Origin: Pisaster brevispinus
Lineage: Eukaryota > Echinodermata > Asteroidea > Forcipulatida > Asteriidae
Length of the DNA: 64,000 nucleotides
NCBI GenBank assembly: GCA_023634235.1
Contig: JAMKCF010000177.1
Location: 1 to 64,000 of the forward strand
Direction of reading: 5' to 3'
A program made the translations under genes and the position numbers. The notes under the pieces were generated by a model that saw nothing but the letters and a program-made list of their open reading frames with translations, searched no databases and had not been told where the DNA came from. Shown here piece by piece: positions 30,110 to 42,596 of the stretch (positions are counted from its first letter, which is position 1; every line of letters starts with the position of its first letter).

Positions 30110-30919
30110 CTGGCAAAAAACCGAAGCAGAGGGCGAGCATCCCATTCATTAACCCCATCCAACTGAAAGCACTGACTAGAAGTTCAGCTCGCAGTAACTC
30201 CTTCGTGAAAAGATCCGTCAAGGATATAAGAGTTCCATAGCAACCGAGATAGATGAAGGCACTGGCCATCATCGACCAGTATGAGTTGATCCAGGGATCA
30301 ATCAGCAGAGACATGGAACCAACAACTGTTAGGATGACTATGGCAGGTCGCAGCCTAAGCCAGCCTCTGTCTATGAATGGACCATGGACTACCTTCATTA
30401 TCAAACTCCCCACTCCCGCTGCTGTGGTAAAGGTGACGGCATCGTACGCGGATAAACCTTTCTGCTGCACGTGGTCGACGTAGTAGATAATCCACAGATT
30501 CCCCACAACACCATTGGCGAGAAATATGGTTGAAGAAATCCAAAATGAAGACTTAAAGCAGACTGATATTCCGAAAATTTTTCTCTTAGCCATCAATTTC
30601 GATAAGAAGCCGCCGTTCAGCGATTTGCTGTTACTCTCTTCGCCAGCGGGCACCGACTGGTAATCCTCGTGGTTTTCAGTTTCTGCTGTGGGCTGCAGAA
30701 GGGCGCCACAAACGGCAAGATGTAGGCTCATCCCTCCTAGAACAAGCATGGCGCCTCTCCACCCATAGGTGTCAAGGAGCAATTGCGTCAAAGGTGCTAT
30801 GACTATGATGCCTAGTGGACTACCAGCATGACCAATACCATTAGCTGTCGCATAGTGAGTGGTGAAACAACGCCCGATCATGGCTCTGGTCAGAATACTC
30901 GCAAAGTTAAGACCAGGTC
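30110..30919 (-). CDS. MCT-like transporter, unit 2, exon 3
   Basis: 810 nt, same splice sites as unit 1 (CTTCTGCAG acceptor; CCAG then GTGGGG donor). It codes helix 4 to about helix 10-11 with the GLNF and AGSPLG signatures. Against unit 1: T instead of K after RCFT (T is shared with unit 3, so K is the unit 1 novelty), and L instead of P in the loop after SNSKS. The frame is fully open, so the gene is potentially functional. Confidence 0.9.
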
Positions 30920-31756
30920 CTGCAGAAGACATATGGACACAAGGGAAATCATTACTGGACTGGCGGTAAAATTGACTTAATCAGCAGTCTAGCACATACA
31001 TTCTGAACCCATTGCAGTTCATCTGAGTGTCAGGCAAACCCCAAAAATAAGTTTTCACAATTATCTAACCTGCTGGTCACATAAGCATGAGAAATTTTGA
31101 TCTGTATAACAGTCATGAGTATTTACGGATGTGCCGGATATTAAAAAAGGTAATAAAATGAATTATTTCTTACAAACTTCAGCAATAAATATTCTTATCA
31201 GAAGTCAAGCGCGAATTAAACAAAAGCCCCAAATTCCTTACTGATGTGGATGGTGATATAAGTAACATAACAACCTTGGGTTCATTGCATGGTGAGGTAT
31301 CAATGTATATTCGGTTTGTGGTAACATGTGTATAAAAAAGTATCTACTTTGCTGTGTAGATTCGTTATTTGAGGTTTTGTCTTGCTATTTATTCTACTGT
31401 CGCGGAGTAGATTTCGGAATTCAGGAGACTACTTTCTTTTTAAAAGAACTGTCCTGCTTTTTAACTACTACCTAGACGGAAGGTAGGAATATATCTTGTG
31501 AACGAAACGCTCTGACTAAAATTCTTCTTGCAACAGGCTTGGTAGGTGATAGTTGCATCCGCTCAAGTATGATGTCATCATGACATCATCAAGCACGTGT
31601 CCTGTGACACCACATAAAAGATGACCTGTTTTGGGTTGTTGTTGTTTTTATTGGGCGGAGGGTTTCTATGAAAACATGCGAGTCAATTTTATTCTATGAC
31701 ATTGACAGTTGACCAACTGTCTCACACTTTGAAATTTGACAATGTAACTTGCTTAC

Positions 31757-31900
31757 CAACGCCGAGCGCCAACACTATAGTCAGCTGGGCGACACTGGTG
31801 GTCAGGGAACCAGCGATGAACGATGACCCAATCAGTATTCCACTCGCGATGACCATGAAACGGGTACCAAGTAAGGACTCCAGCGGTTCTGCAAGTGGAC
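31757..31900 (-). CDS. MCT-like transporter, unit 2, exon 2
   Basis: 144-nt phase-1 exon identical in coding sequence to unit 1 exon 2, with GTTGCAG acceptor and GTTG then GTAAGC donor. Its 5' intron (31901-38233) holds the second copy of the YR retrotransposon. Confidence 0.9.
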
Positions 31901-33020
31901 CTGCAACAAAACGTAAAGGCCATCTTTTGTGTAAAGAACTCAGTGTTATTCATTCCAAACCTATAGAGAAGAAGCCATCAACCGGAGTGGATTAAGGAAA
32001 GTTGCTGATCCATGGAAAGTATGCGTTTCATAATGTGCCACGGTGGTGGTTCTTTGTAGCAAAGCCATTATGCATAGAATCCTTTGGATTTTTGCTTCTA
32101 CTCAGAGGCTCTCAAAAAACTGGTGATTTGGGGGTACATGTATATTGTAATTTCATGCTACTTCGCTGCGCTCATACGCATGAAAAGCAGTTTAGTGTTA
32201 ATGGACACGCCATAATAAAGGAAAAAGGAGGCAATAGGATTTGATTCAAATTATTTATTTATTTACAGCATGGGATAATGGTGGGATCACAAACACCGAG
32301 TCTTAAATTCCCTTTTTAACTTCCAAAATTAAGAAATACAACACTGGATCATCTGATCCTCATGTATCACTTCTGGTCATCTGACCAACACTAAACTGGT
32401 CATCTGACCATGTCGGATCATCTTATCATCTAGCTCGTTCGTGCACAATTTCAATTAATCTTATTCAAGTACTGTTGACTCTCTTAACATAGACAATATT
32501 TAAAACTCAATTCGACTAGCCACTTAGTCGTTTCGGATCATCTGCTCCTTAAATTGTTAATGCAGAATTTCAATAAATTCAAATTAAGTACATCAACTTT
32601 CTTATAATTAGAACGAAAATCTCGTATAAATTCAAATTAAGTACATATCAACTCTCCTATAAATAGAACAAAAATCTCATATACTGGACGGGCCACCTGA
32701 CTGTTTCGTAATGTTAAATAGTAATAGGAAAATTCTAATGCAAATCATTATACACAGCCAAAATACGTTCATGCATTCAATGAGTCCGAAAATTCTCTTA
32801 ACATAAACAATATTTAAAACTCAAATCTACTAGCCACTTAGTCGTTTCGGATCGTCTGCTCCTTAAATTGTTAATGCAGAATTTCAATAAATTCAAATTT
32901 AATAGGTACATATCAACTCTCTTCTAATAGAAAAACTCTCTTGACCGTTTCGTAATGTTGAGTATCAATAGAAAATTCTAATACAAATTATTCTACAACG
33001 CCAATTATTATACAGTAAGC

Positions 33021-34049
33021 CTACTCTTTGAAAAGTGTCTCTGACAGGTCTAGTCTTTCTTTGATATCCCATTTGACGTATCGGTTTTTAGCCTCAGTGG
33101 TCTTCCAGCGACCTTGTTGCATTATCAATGCTTCAGGAACATGTTTGTTAGCTAGGTGAGAAGCACCGCCTGATCTTAGGCTGTGAAGGCCGTATACCTT
33201 TGGATCGGTTACGCCTATGCGCCTAAGGGCCTCAAAAAACAACTCTCTGCACCTAGTGTAACTTAAGGGTCTATCAGCGCCAACTTTGTACGTTTTTGTA
33301 CTGGACAAAAAAGTAACAGGGGTGAACAAATATTTGTCTTGACCCAGATTGATCCCGGCAGCCTCTAAAAATCGGCGTAAAATCGCAACTGGTGAGTAGG
33401 TGTCCAATGTGTCGCAAAGAAAAGCATTACTACCATCCCTGAAAATGTCGGTTTTCGATTTTGGGATAAAAATTGAAATACCCTTATTGTTTGGCAATTC
33501 AGATAAGTGGTTAGCCTTCATACCTGCCATCTCATTGTGACGAAAAAGGAGAGCATATTTGAGGGAGACATAGCAGGCAGATCTAAGATCTAAAAGCGAG
33601 GCATCAGGACCCGCGAAAAGGTCGACAATGGCTTTGACTTGGCTAAGGGAAATTGGCTGTTTTTGTGCGGGCGGATGATGTAGTTCCCGCCTACCGCTGA
33701 CTATAACATGTTGAATGATGGGTGCATCAAGCGGGTTACTTTTGACATTAACCAATGAATGTAACCATCTCAATGAGGCAGCGGTAGAAATCAAAACACT
33801 ATCAGAGTTTGGATGTGATTTTATATGTGACAAGTAAATTGCTAACACTTGTTCAGAAAAGGGGAGCACCATAGGAATACGTTGTGATTCTAACCAGGAC
33901 AAAAATTGACGACATTTGTAGAAATAAGCCATAACCGTACCCTCGGATTTAGCAAAGATTACATCTAGCAGCATTATTTCTTTCTGGGCTTGGAAATGGA
34001 GGGGGAAATCGAGCCAAAATGGGTGGTTGCAGACTGTCTGTATGCACAC
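33021..34049 (-). CDS. Tyrosine recombinase of the YR element, intact frame (unit 2)
   Basis: 342 codons. The catalytic set is complete: R in LLFRHNEMAG, H-x-x-R in GLHSLRSGGASH, GRW in QQGRWKTTEA and Tyr in NRYVKWDI, followed by a short tail. It would integrate a circular cDNA by recombination without a DDE-type integrase. The assigned Met follows a GTGTGTGCATACAG stretch that could be a splice acceptor, with a good donor (CAAT then GTGAGTATC) about 55 bp upstream, so the start may be made by splicing. Confidence 0.85.
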   Translation of the reverse strand: MCIQTVCNHPFWLDFPLHFQAQKEIMLLDVIFAKSEGTVMAYFYKCRQFLSWLESQRIPMVLPFSEQVLAIYLSHIKSHPNSDSVLISTAASLRWLHSLVNVKSNPLDAPIIQHVIVSGRRELHHPPAQKQPISLSQVKAIVDLFAGPDASLLDLRSACYVSLKYALLFRHNEMAGMKANHLSELPNNKGISIFIPKSKTDIFRDGSNAFLCDTLDTYSPVAILRRFLEAAGINLGQDKYLFTPVTFLSSTKTYKVGADRPLSYTRCRELFFEALRRIGVTDPKVYGLHSLRSGGASHLANKHVPEALIMQQGRWKTTEAKNRYVKWDIKERLDLSETLFKE

Positions 34050-34117
34050 ACAAAAAAAAGAGGAAGAATTAAGAATGAAAAATTCTGATACTCACATTGT
34101 ACAAGAGTGAAAAGGGA

Positions 34118-36408
34118 TTAAATTGGAACAAAATCTAGATATGCGGCTGCAACGCAGCCATCGAAATCATTTGAACCAAGTAGGGAGTTGTGATTTCTGC
34201 CATGTTTAAGTGCGAGATAACCAACTTCAGTAATGAGGTCCTTGACCCAGGTACGGTATTGGGACCATAGTAAAGGCCAGAAGGGTTGCGAGGGCCACCA
34301 GGGGAAAATTATTACGCCTTTACATTTGCAGAGATACATGTGTTTAAGGGTGGATGCCACTAAAGCTACAGGGGGGACCATCAATGCATTCTCACCGTGC
34401 CAGTTCTGGGCAAAGGCGTCTACACCCGAAGAACCTGGGTTCCAAAAAACGGGAATAAAATCGGGGCAGTTTAGCATTGTAAAAAGTAGCAAAGCAGTCA
34501 ATTGTGAATGGACCCCAGCGAGCATTGATAACAGAAAAAAAAACTTTTCTGAAAGGGACCAGTCGTCCGTGTCGAAAATCCTACTGACAAAATCGGCTTG
34601 GTCATTTTTAGCCCTGGGTATCCACTCAACATCAATGCGAATAGAGTTGTTCAGACAAATATTGAAAATATCAACAGCCAGATTGTTCAGATTTGGTTTC
34701 ATACTCCCGGACTCGATAACTTTTGCTGCACACTGACTATCGGTAAGCAACTTCAACTCAGAGGCATGAATCAAAGGGAGGAAAGACAAGAGAGCAAAGC
34801 GAATCGCCTCGAGCTCGCGCCAGGTGGAACTTTGGACTGATTCTGTGTTAGTCCACAATTTGTGGGCTGTGTGAACCTCGTTACAGATTATAGCACCCGC
34901 ACCGGTGGAGCTGGCGTCTGAGCAAATTATCTTGTTAACAACTCGGTGAGCGAAAACAAAACGAACATTCAAAATTTTGGCATTAGCTCTCCAAAACTTA
35001 ACTTCAGAAAGACAGAAATCTGTAAGAACGACTGGAACGTTTTCATCAAAGGCGGCTGCGATTGTCATTTGACAGTGACGAGTCATTAATCTAGTAATAC
35101 TACCAACAACGGGGGACAACGAAATAATTTGGCCTACGAATGAATGCAAATCCCTTATTGTGAGAGATGTATGTTGCTGTAGAAGAAAATCAATGGATTT
35201 ATTAATCTTAACAATCCTACGATCAAGAATCTTAAGTGTGCCCTGTGCAGTGTCCCATCTCATACCTAACCAATCGATAGTAAATACAGGGCTCCAAATA
35301 CTCTTAGAAATATTGTATACAAAACCTGCTTCTAAAAGGTCAGAACGAATGTGGTTAGAGATGCTTAAGGCAATCTGGTTGTGTTTTGATGATTGCTTAG
35401 GTCTAGGGATGACAATGAAACCATCATCCAAGTAGAGAGCTATTAAAACTCCACATGACCTCCAGTGGGTGACCAATGGTTTCAAAGCTTTGGTAAATAT
35501 GTAAGGAGCGGATTTGAGCCCGAAAGGCAGAACCGTAAATTCGAAATGTCTGACTACCCCGTTAATAGACCAAGAAAATCCCAGATAACATTGGGAGGCA
35601 GGGGCAATGTCAAAATGATGGTAGCCCGATTTTAAGTCAAATGTAACCATGAGAGCATTTTCTGACAGAAATTGAATACCCGATTTCCAATCGTCCAATT
35701 TAAAGCGCGTTTTTGGTAAGAATTTGTTGAGAGCGCTGAGATCAAGAATAAGCCTATTTTTCTTGGAAGCTGAGCATGAGACAGATAAAGGGCTGTTCAC
35801 GTAAGAAGGATGAGATTTTTCTGAAATACGGGAAGAAGCCAGTAAATCTAAAATGGAATCTGTTACAAATTTGGCCTCACGTAAGGCCGAACTATTATTC
35901 CTGAGAAACATAGGAGGGGTCGCTCTTCAAAAGGGATTACATAACCATGCTCGATTATGGATAAAATCATGTCAGGGGAACCTATATCACGCCAGAATTG
36001 AACATGTTGTTTTAGTCTCCCTTTAACTGGTAAATTATCAGACTGTAAGGATGCTTTCTCAGGAAAACAATGTACCTTCAGAACGTCATCGAACGTATTG
36101 CGAATATTGTCTTTACTGTGCCTTTGGCAATGTTGAGGCGGTGCTGGTACTGGCGGTATCAAAAGGCCCTGTCGGGGCGATTCCCTGGTGGGCTGCTTGG
36201 GGCAATGCTCTCTGGAACTGGTAGGATGGGGCGTGCCATGATGAGAATGGAGGTCTCTGCCCGGTGAAAGGGACGGCTGGTGTGGGTCTTGCCTGATTTC
36301 GGAAACGTGAGTAGGTGTTGGAACCAAAGGAGTAGGGGCAATTTCTGGACCAATGGCCAGACATTCCACAGGAGAAGCACGACTCAAAAGACGGCATGCC
36401 TGAAAAAA
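34118..36408 (-). pseudogene. Reverse transcriptase-RNase H of the YR element (unit 2)
   Basis: The main frame (34118-35911, 597 codons) has RT motifs A (FDLKSGYHHFDIA), B (FGLKSAPYIFTK) and C (YLDDGF), RNase H (SDASSTGAGA, LTDSQCA) and an open C-terminal part (WNPGSSGVDAFAQNWHGENA, PWWPSQPFWPL). One missing G near 35912 separates it from the upstream part (to 36408). Near 34540 two extra A in a poly-A run shift the frame by +2, and the A6 run shared with unit 1 shifts it +1 about 85 bp later, so about 30 residues are read out of frame before the right frame returns. Confidence 0.85.
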
Positions 36409-37474
36409 CCCACAATTTTGAAAGAAGAGAGAAAGAAAACGGCGACTGGAAATACAAAAATAAATATATTTTATCAAATTAAACCCTTTGCTCGGGGATC
36501 GGGAGGGTGGGAGGGCACTAAGTCAGGTTTAAAATATTATTGGCAAAGATAGATGATACTCGGTGTGTTTGTGAAATCACCTGAATGGGAAAGCTGAGAA
36601 AGCGCTTCATTTATATAGGGGTACGCTTGAAAGAGTTAGACTATCAAACACAATGGTATGGGTGCATCCCTGACGCAAGGAAAGCGTAAAATGCAAATTA
36701 GGGAGAGGGCCTATGGCGCGCCAAACAGACAAAACTAAATTTTCATGCTACTTCGCTGCGCTCATACGCATGAAAAGCAGTTTAGTGTTAATGGACACGC
36801 CATAATAAAGGAAAAAGGAGGCAATAGGATTTGATTCAAATTATTTATTTATTTACAGCATGGGATAATGGTGGGATCACAAACGGCTTTTGAAAATTGA
36901 CAAAGTATTGGGTGGGGGTTGAAACAAATCGCTTTACAATACCTCGAAAAAGATGGCGATCAGGGTGACCAAATGTGGGCCTAGAGCCACTCTGCTGGTG
37001 TTGCGGAGCCTCATTCCGTCGCCGCTTGCGAGACTCTATATCTTTCAAAGCAGCTTCCTCTGCGACGAGAACCTTTTTCTGCTGTTCAGCAGTCAATTCG
37101 TCGGCGTTGGTTTTGTCTAGTTGTGAAACGGTACCCCAGCCGGCCTTGCTGGAGTCAGCGATTCTGACTTTCTGCTTTCTTTCGGCAATAAGGGTCGTCC
37201 CTTCTTGTACGGCTTGTAGGGCTGCTTCAATGTTGTTATCGGCGGTCAAGGCAGATTGGATTCTGCACAGCACAATCTCGAGTTGGCCACAGAACTCGTA
37301 CTGGGCGATATTGCCAGGTCTGGAAAGATCTTTGGCTTCTAGCTTGAGTTTGAGTTCTTTCAGCGCCGTGGAATCATTAGGTGGTTTGTTGATAGCGCTA
37401 AACTTAGCGTCGAAATAGTCTTTAAATTTGTCAAAAATTTCAGCGGTTTGAACGTGGTCGCTTGAAGTAGACAT
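36113..37474 (-). CDS. Gag of the YR element, probably spliced (unit 2)
   Basis: Exon 1 37474-36943 and exon 2 36399-36113, with the same donor (CGAG then GTATTG), acceptor (TTTTTTCAG) and phase as unit 1. Coding sequence is the same 272 residues with the CCHC knuckle CFSCGMSGHWSRNC. The intron (543 bp) contains A2 and B1. That the intron differs by indels while the exons keep frame agrees with, but does not prove, splicing. Confidence 0.65.
36522..36884 (-). repeat. Internal A2-B1 junction of the YR element (unit 2)
   Basis: A2 (36741-36884) abuts B1 (36522-36740) at AAACTAAAT/TTTCATG, as in unit 1. It lies inside the gag intron. Confidence 0.8.
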
Positions 37475-38233
37475 GTCAGGTTTAAAATATTATTGGCAAA
37501 GATAGATGATACTCGGTGTGTTTGTGAAATTCCTGAATGGGGAAGCTGAGAAAGCGCTTCATTTATTGAAAGAGTTAGATTATCAAACACAATGGTATGG
37601 GTGCATCCCTGACGCAAGGAAAGCGTAAAATGCAAATTAGGGAGAGGGCCTCTGGCGCGCCAAACAGACAAAACTAAATAAGCTGTAACCTGTTACAGAG
37701 TTACGGATTATAGTGGGCACACGATTAGTCTATTAAATTCTTCGCACTGTCCACTGCAACTTATTTCTCAAATAATTTTCTTTGAGTCCGAGAAGTTTTT
37801 GAGATCTCTATCCTGCGATTAGAGGTAGGGTCGTACTGTGGTTACGACCCCGCAGGAAATTGGTAATTTCTACACGAAAGCCTCCTCTTTATTTTTTTTT
37901 ATAAAGATGGTAGATTGGCAGTAAGTATCCCGAGAATTATGTTGTCTGAAACGCCCCGTCAAAAATCGATGAAAGTATGTCAAACAGCCTGAATCGCCCA
38001 AACTCCCTTTAAGGCAAGTTTGAGATTCAAATTTATGTGGTGTCACCTCGCTGTCCCTCTCTAAACGTGGGAAGGGTTCGACTTTCTTAATGTGTGTGGA
38101 ACCATAAGCAAAATTCTGGTAATTTCGTTGCCGGAACTTTTTCCGAAAATAACTGAAGTTTTGGGGGTTTTTTTTACAGTGAGATAACCAGGATGAAACA
38201 GTTGGCTGTTATCAGTCGTGTACGGTAACCTAC

Positions 38234-38408
38234 CTGTTATATCGGCGACGCCAACCGCTATAGCAATCATCCATCCAATTAGCCACGTCTGTGCAGTAAA
38301 TTGTTCCATAAGTGTTGGCAACATCACTCCCAGACCTTTGATAACTCCTGCCCAAAGCAACCATGTCACATGAAGACAGAGGACAGCGTACCAGCCCTGA
38401 CGAGTCAT
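38234..38408 (-). CDS. MCT-like transporter, unit 2, exon 1
   Basis: 175 nt from the ATG in AAAAAATGA to donor ATAACAG then GTAGGT; same peptide as unit 1 (MTRQGWYAVLCLHV ...). The helix 1 motif is RQGWYA rather than the family D/E-G-G-W-G-W. The overlapping upstream frame from 38586 is also kept. Confidence 0.85.
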
Positions 38409-39224
38409 TTTTTCTTAGACCAAGAGGAGAATCGTGTTGCGATGTTCCACGGCAATGTTGACCCAAACAGTTGCTTGTTTTGTAGGCGCGTGGAATGGTC
38501 AGGTACGTAGCCCAAACACAGCCAATGTCCTTGGGAGAGAATACTTTTTCAGGGAAATAATTGATGCAATCATGCAACTGACCCACCTACATTCACAAAC
38601 TCCAGCGTAGATCCTTACTGTATACTCCAACCTGTGTGCGTGTGTGAATTACCACTGCATGGGTTTAGTACTAAAAAGCCTAGTACTATAGCGTTAAGGC
38701 AGCCGTAGTTTTCACTCCAGTTTCACTCCGAAAAAGACGGCGTAAACCCACACGCTTAGGAGGCGGAAAGATTGTACTTGGACCGGCCGGAGCTCAACAT
38801 ACAAACCCTATCATTGTGCAAACGGCGTGCAGTACAAGGTCATTCCCTATGTACACTGTGGTAAACGATTTTGTTCAATGAAGGACACTTTTCCGTTTTG
38901 TCGTGTTTGTGGAGAGGTCCGTCAAAAAAATTCTACCTCACCGTTGATTAGATAATTATAATATACCACAAATGAAAGAAAAGAATGCAATTCCAGACTT
39001 TATGCCCCAATAGGCCACCCACTGGCGTGCCCACCAGTGAATATTGTGGCTATCGCGAGGTCAAGTGTTTCATCATAGAGGTAGAGTGCAGCGCTCTCTA
39101 GCCTATACCACAATTGTTTGGGACAACAAACCTACCTCGTTCTCAATATTCACCTCGAAACCAAGTGGGATGGAGCAGCGTAACCAGTGACTTCAGTGTG
39201 CTGCTGAACCTACAAACTAAACTT

Positions 39225-40110
39225 CCAGCAAATATTGCAAAGAATTTTGTGGTTGGAAGAGCAGACTTCTGATGATAAACATCCCCAATTAGCTTCCTTT
39301 GCTAACTCTGTTTTTCGTGAGAAACTGTCAGATGACAAACTGAAGGATATTTTAAAGTCCTACAACAGACCAAACAATTGTGAGAAAGCTGGCCCATAAA
39401 AGTGAATACATTAATGGGTGCGTTCGATTAGCTTCCCCGTGTGTTTCGGGGGTTTACACTCTTGGTAGCCACGAAACGACGCTAATCGAACGCTGAGGCG
39501 TTTTCGCTTGTCACTCTGGGAAAATTAAGGTCAAAAGTTGATGCGTAGTGGCGTGTACACAGAAAGCTCCGTCGTCTGCTGAATTTTAGTGTACGTGTCC
39601 GTGACGACACAATTTAATTATTTTGCACAGATTCACCAACTGTTTGTTTTTCAGGAAATGCATTTCCTTTCTATTTGCCATTTTTGTTTCATAGACGATA
39701 AATCAGTGTATTAATTTGTAGTTTTTGTACTCGCGTTGCAACCAACTTGTCCCCCGCCATCTTGGTATGATACGCCTGCAGCCAGAAACTACGTCATTAC
39801 ACCCGGGCATCCACCAGAGACCCGCTCGCGAACTGAGGCTGTGGTGGCTGACACCGGGGCAGACACGAGTATCACGTGATGGCTAATCGAACGCTCTCGT
39901 TTAAGTTTTACTTACACGACGTGTAAGCTACTCGAACGCACCCATTATGGGACAACATGAGAAATAACACTTAATAAAACACAGGACGTAAAATCACAAA
40001 AAAATCAGACGTCCCTTGTAAGATCAGTTGTTGTAGTGCTCCAATTGTCAAATCAAATAATAACAGCCTCCAAAATTAAGGAGCTTGATAAGCTGGATGT
40101 GAAATCTCTC
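39225..40110 (+). pseudogene. Gag remnant of a YR-type retroelement split by a MITE (unit 2)
   Basis: This is the more complete copy: before the MITE it reads LEEQTSDDKHPQLASFANSV then FREKLSDDKLKDIL and YNRPNNCEKAGP; after it WDNMRNN and LVRSVVVVLQLSNQI. Unit 1 lacks the first ~30 of these codons. Frameshifts and stops remain. Confidence 0.45.
39414..39945. mobile_element. MITE with ATGGGTGCGTTCGA ends and TA duplication (unit 2)
   Basis: Same 532-bp element, TA flanks and position as 15204-15735, with two or three substitutions (for example ACGACGCTAATCG for ACGAAGCTAATCG). Confidence 0.75.
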
Positions 40111-40133
40111 GTACTGCAACTGTTTACGTTAGA

Positions 40134-40352
40134 TTATGGCAGTGCTTTCTGAACAATGTCCCATTTAATATATTCATAGTCTTTCCCCTCGTCCTTTAAG
40201 TCCCATATATGTTTACTTAGCTCTGTTTGTGCCCTCATGCTCTCGGATCTGAATGACTTCTTGTGGTTCGCCAGTCTCGCCTTGAAGGTTGTGGATGTCA
40301 GCCCGACGTATGCCTCCTTCCTGCCTTCGCTCGTGACGGTGGCCTGATACAC
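40134..40352 (-). pseudogene. GIY-YIG fragment (unit 2)
   Basis: Identical peptide to 15924-16142, with the same 33-bp inverted flanks (40122-40154 and 40356-40388). Confidence 0.7.
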
Positions 40353-40714
40353 GATGTTCAGAAAGCATTGTCATACTCTAACGTAAACGTATTCTGAATT
40401 TATTGCATGGTTATAGCTCATACATGCGCTTGAAAGTTTTTAACAAGCGTGCACGCAAAGTAGTTACCCTTGGGAGCCAAACAGCGTTGTTTTTCAGTAC
40501 ATCCCTACCAGGGGTTAGTGCCGAGAGGTACCGTTACGGCGCGCTGCCCATGGTAGCGAGGCTGCACTTCCAGGGGTAACGATCGAGCGAGGCATTCTGG
40601 GAATTAAAAAAAATGCCGCGGCGAGATCGAACACCACTGGGAACGAGGTTAGGGTCAGGCCCCCTGGGACTTGGAATCCAGGTCATCAATTCTGACCTGG
40701 GAGGTTTTTTTAAG

Positions 40715-40812
40715 CGTGTATTGACGATGTATTGACGGAGTATTGACGGTGTAGTGACGATGTATTGACGATGTATTAACGGTGTATTGACGGTGTATTT
40801 GATAGTGTTCAC
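40715..40812. repeat. 11-bp tandem repeat GTATTGACGGT (unit 2)
   Basis: Same array as 16505-16603 with one extra T near the right end. Confidence 0.85.
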
Positions 40813-41858
40813 TCATCTGCTGACTTTTGACTTTCACATTGTACTTTATTAGTTGTTGTTTTTTCTGTGCCTGAAGATTTGTTCGTTAGCATTATCCTGT
40901 ATGTATTATATTATTCGAGTGCAGGAGATTATTTGAGACGCCAATGTGTCTTGTATTTATTGTGAATGCTCGTCCATCCAGTTTTAGAAGATCGTTTCTA
41001 CTTTCTCCTACGCCCCCCCCCCCATAATTCATATGACTGTGACCGATCACTCTTCACCGATAAGCAAATTTGTGTGATTAATTTAGCAGTAAAACGTGTG
41101 TACGGAAAGTTGTGTTTTTAGGTATCTACGCCTTTAACTATTATAAAGACTTGATCATGCATACAGTAGACCTGTATCATCCCTGATCTCTTCATTATGC
41201 ACTATGTTCGACGATTTAGAAGAGATCCAATTCGTTTTACTACAGAAATTTATTATGAAATAGACCTAAACAAATGAATAAATAAGTAGTATGGGTTTTA
41301 CAGTAGCTATTTGATTGCAAATTATTGCGCAATACCCCCTTCCGCCCCGCCCCCGGAGTATAAATGACACATATTTATGTTCACTTTAGAGCCACATTTT
41401 TTGAGCAACCTTTACACTCAACTTTGTTTACCCCCGTTCATCGACCATAGCATTAGCATTCCTAAAAACATGCCTAAAAGTGTGCATTGTCTGATGGCAG
41501 AAGCCAAAACGGCCATCACACTTGAGTAATGTTTTCATAGTTCGATACGGTAAACCGCTTGGCATGAAAAAGGCCGCTGTCGACAAGATGATCTGTTTTT
41601 CATTGTTTGGCTTCAACCTCAAATTTGGGGAACAAAACACAATGCGCCTCTTAATAAACACCCACAACAATTATAATTGATTGATTTACTATCATTAAAA
41701 CATGACGTCACCGCAAGCAAATCTGTATCTAATTATAATTAGTCTGTTAACCCTATCAATAACATTAATACTGTGTGTGTTGTACGAGCGTAGAGGGAAG
41801 GAGCCTACATCCACTTCTATATTATTAAAACCGTGTTAAACTTCGAACCCGCGGCGCT

Positions 41859-41975
41859 GCGGGATCCGCCCGTCCGCTTGCGTTCGGTGACCTCGCCCCC
41901 GCACAGGGGCTTGGGGACGAGGGACGATTTTTAGCCGCCATCTTGGGTCGCCATCTTGGGTCGCCATCTTCCTCG
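41859..41975 (-). promoter_or_regulatory. GC-rich patch with three YY1-like motifs (unit 2)
   Basis: Same arrangement as 17640-17760 (GCCGCCATCTTG then two CGCCATCTT). It is 3.5 kb upstream of unit 2 exon 1. Promoter role is inference. Confidence 0.35.
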
Positions 41976-42522
41976 ACTGGAGTCCCGGCGGCGTGCCTTC
42001 CAGACGCTGGTTCTCGAGCTGAGTGCCAATTTTATTCCTCGCGTGTGATTGGGCCGCGTCTTTCCTCGGCCCTCGGTGTCTGCCGCAATTTCCCGGAACT
42101 CTCGATAAGATTGCTTTACTGTCGTTTGTCTTCGGAAAATATTTTTTGCACGTTTTGTTGGTAAAATGGTATCAGAGTAATTACTCAATAAATATCTAAT
42201 GCATTTTATGTCACTAAAAGTCCTTGGTTCGAACGACACGTAAGTCTTTTCGGCGAATAGTCAGAAGTAGCGTTGCGTGACTGAGGTAATTTCTCATGAT
42301 TTCTTATTTTGACCGTATGGGGGCGTATGTTGACAAGTTTTACGTGATGAAAACAAGTAGACAAACGTTTTTTTGTTTTATTTTCGTTGTTATAATTTTG
42401 TCATTGATGCAAGAAAACTACGACAGGCAGTTAAAATATGATGAAACTGTAATATTGTGATACAAGACATTCCCTGATGAAGGCGCCCTCATGCGGTCAT
42501 AATTATGGTCAATAAACAGTCT

Positions 42523-42596
42523 GCGTGTAGGGATAACTGGTGCCCTGATTTTTGCTTGAATAACGCTAAATGGAAGAGAGTGCACCAGCGACGAAA
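42523..42596. repeat. Chimeric single repeat at the site of the lost MITE (unit 2)
   Basis: The left part matches repeat copy A of unit 1 (GGGATAACTGG ... TTTTGCTTGA) and the right part matches copy B (ATAACGCTAAATGG ... GCACCAGCGACGAAACTTG). The switch falls within CTTGA. Unit 2 is 289 bp shorter here than unit 1. Confidence 0.85.

Larger units (their letters stand above)
32151..37679 (-). mobile_element. Tyrosine-recombinase retrotransposon, unit 2 copy
   Basis: Same borders relative to the MCT intron as unit 1, so it was present before the duplication. Repeats: A1 32151-32294, B1 36522-36740, A2 36741-36884, B2 37475-37679 (B2 lacks 14 bp around TATAGGGGTACGCT). The recombinase gene is intact here, but the RT frame is broken near its start by loss of one G in a G5 run (about 35912) and scrambled after RNase H. 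Confidence 0.85.
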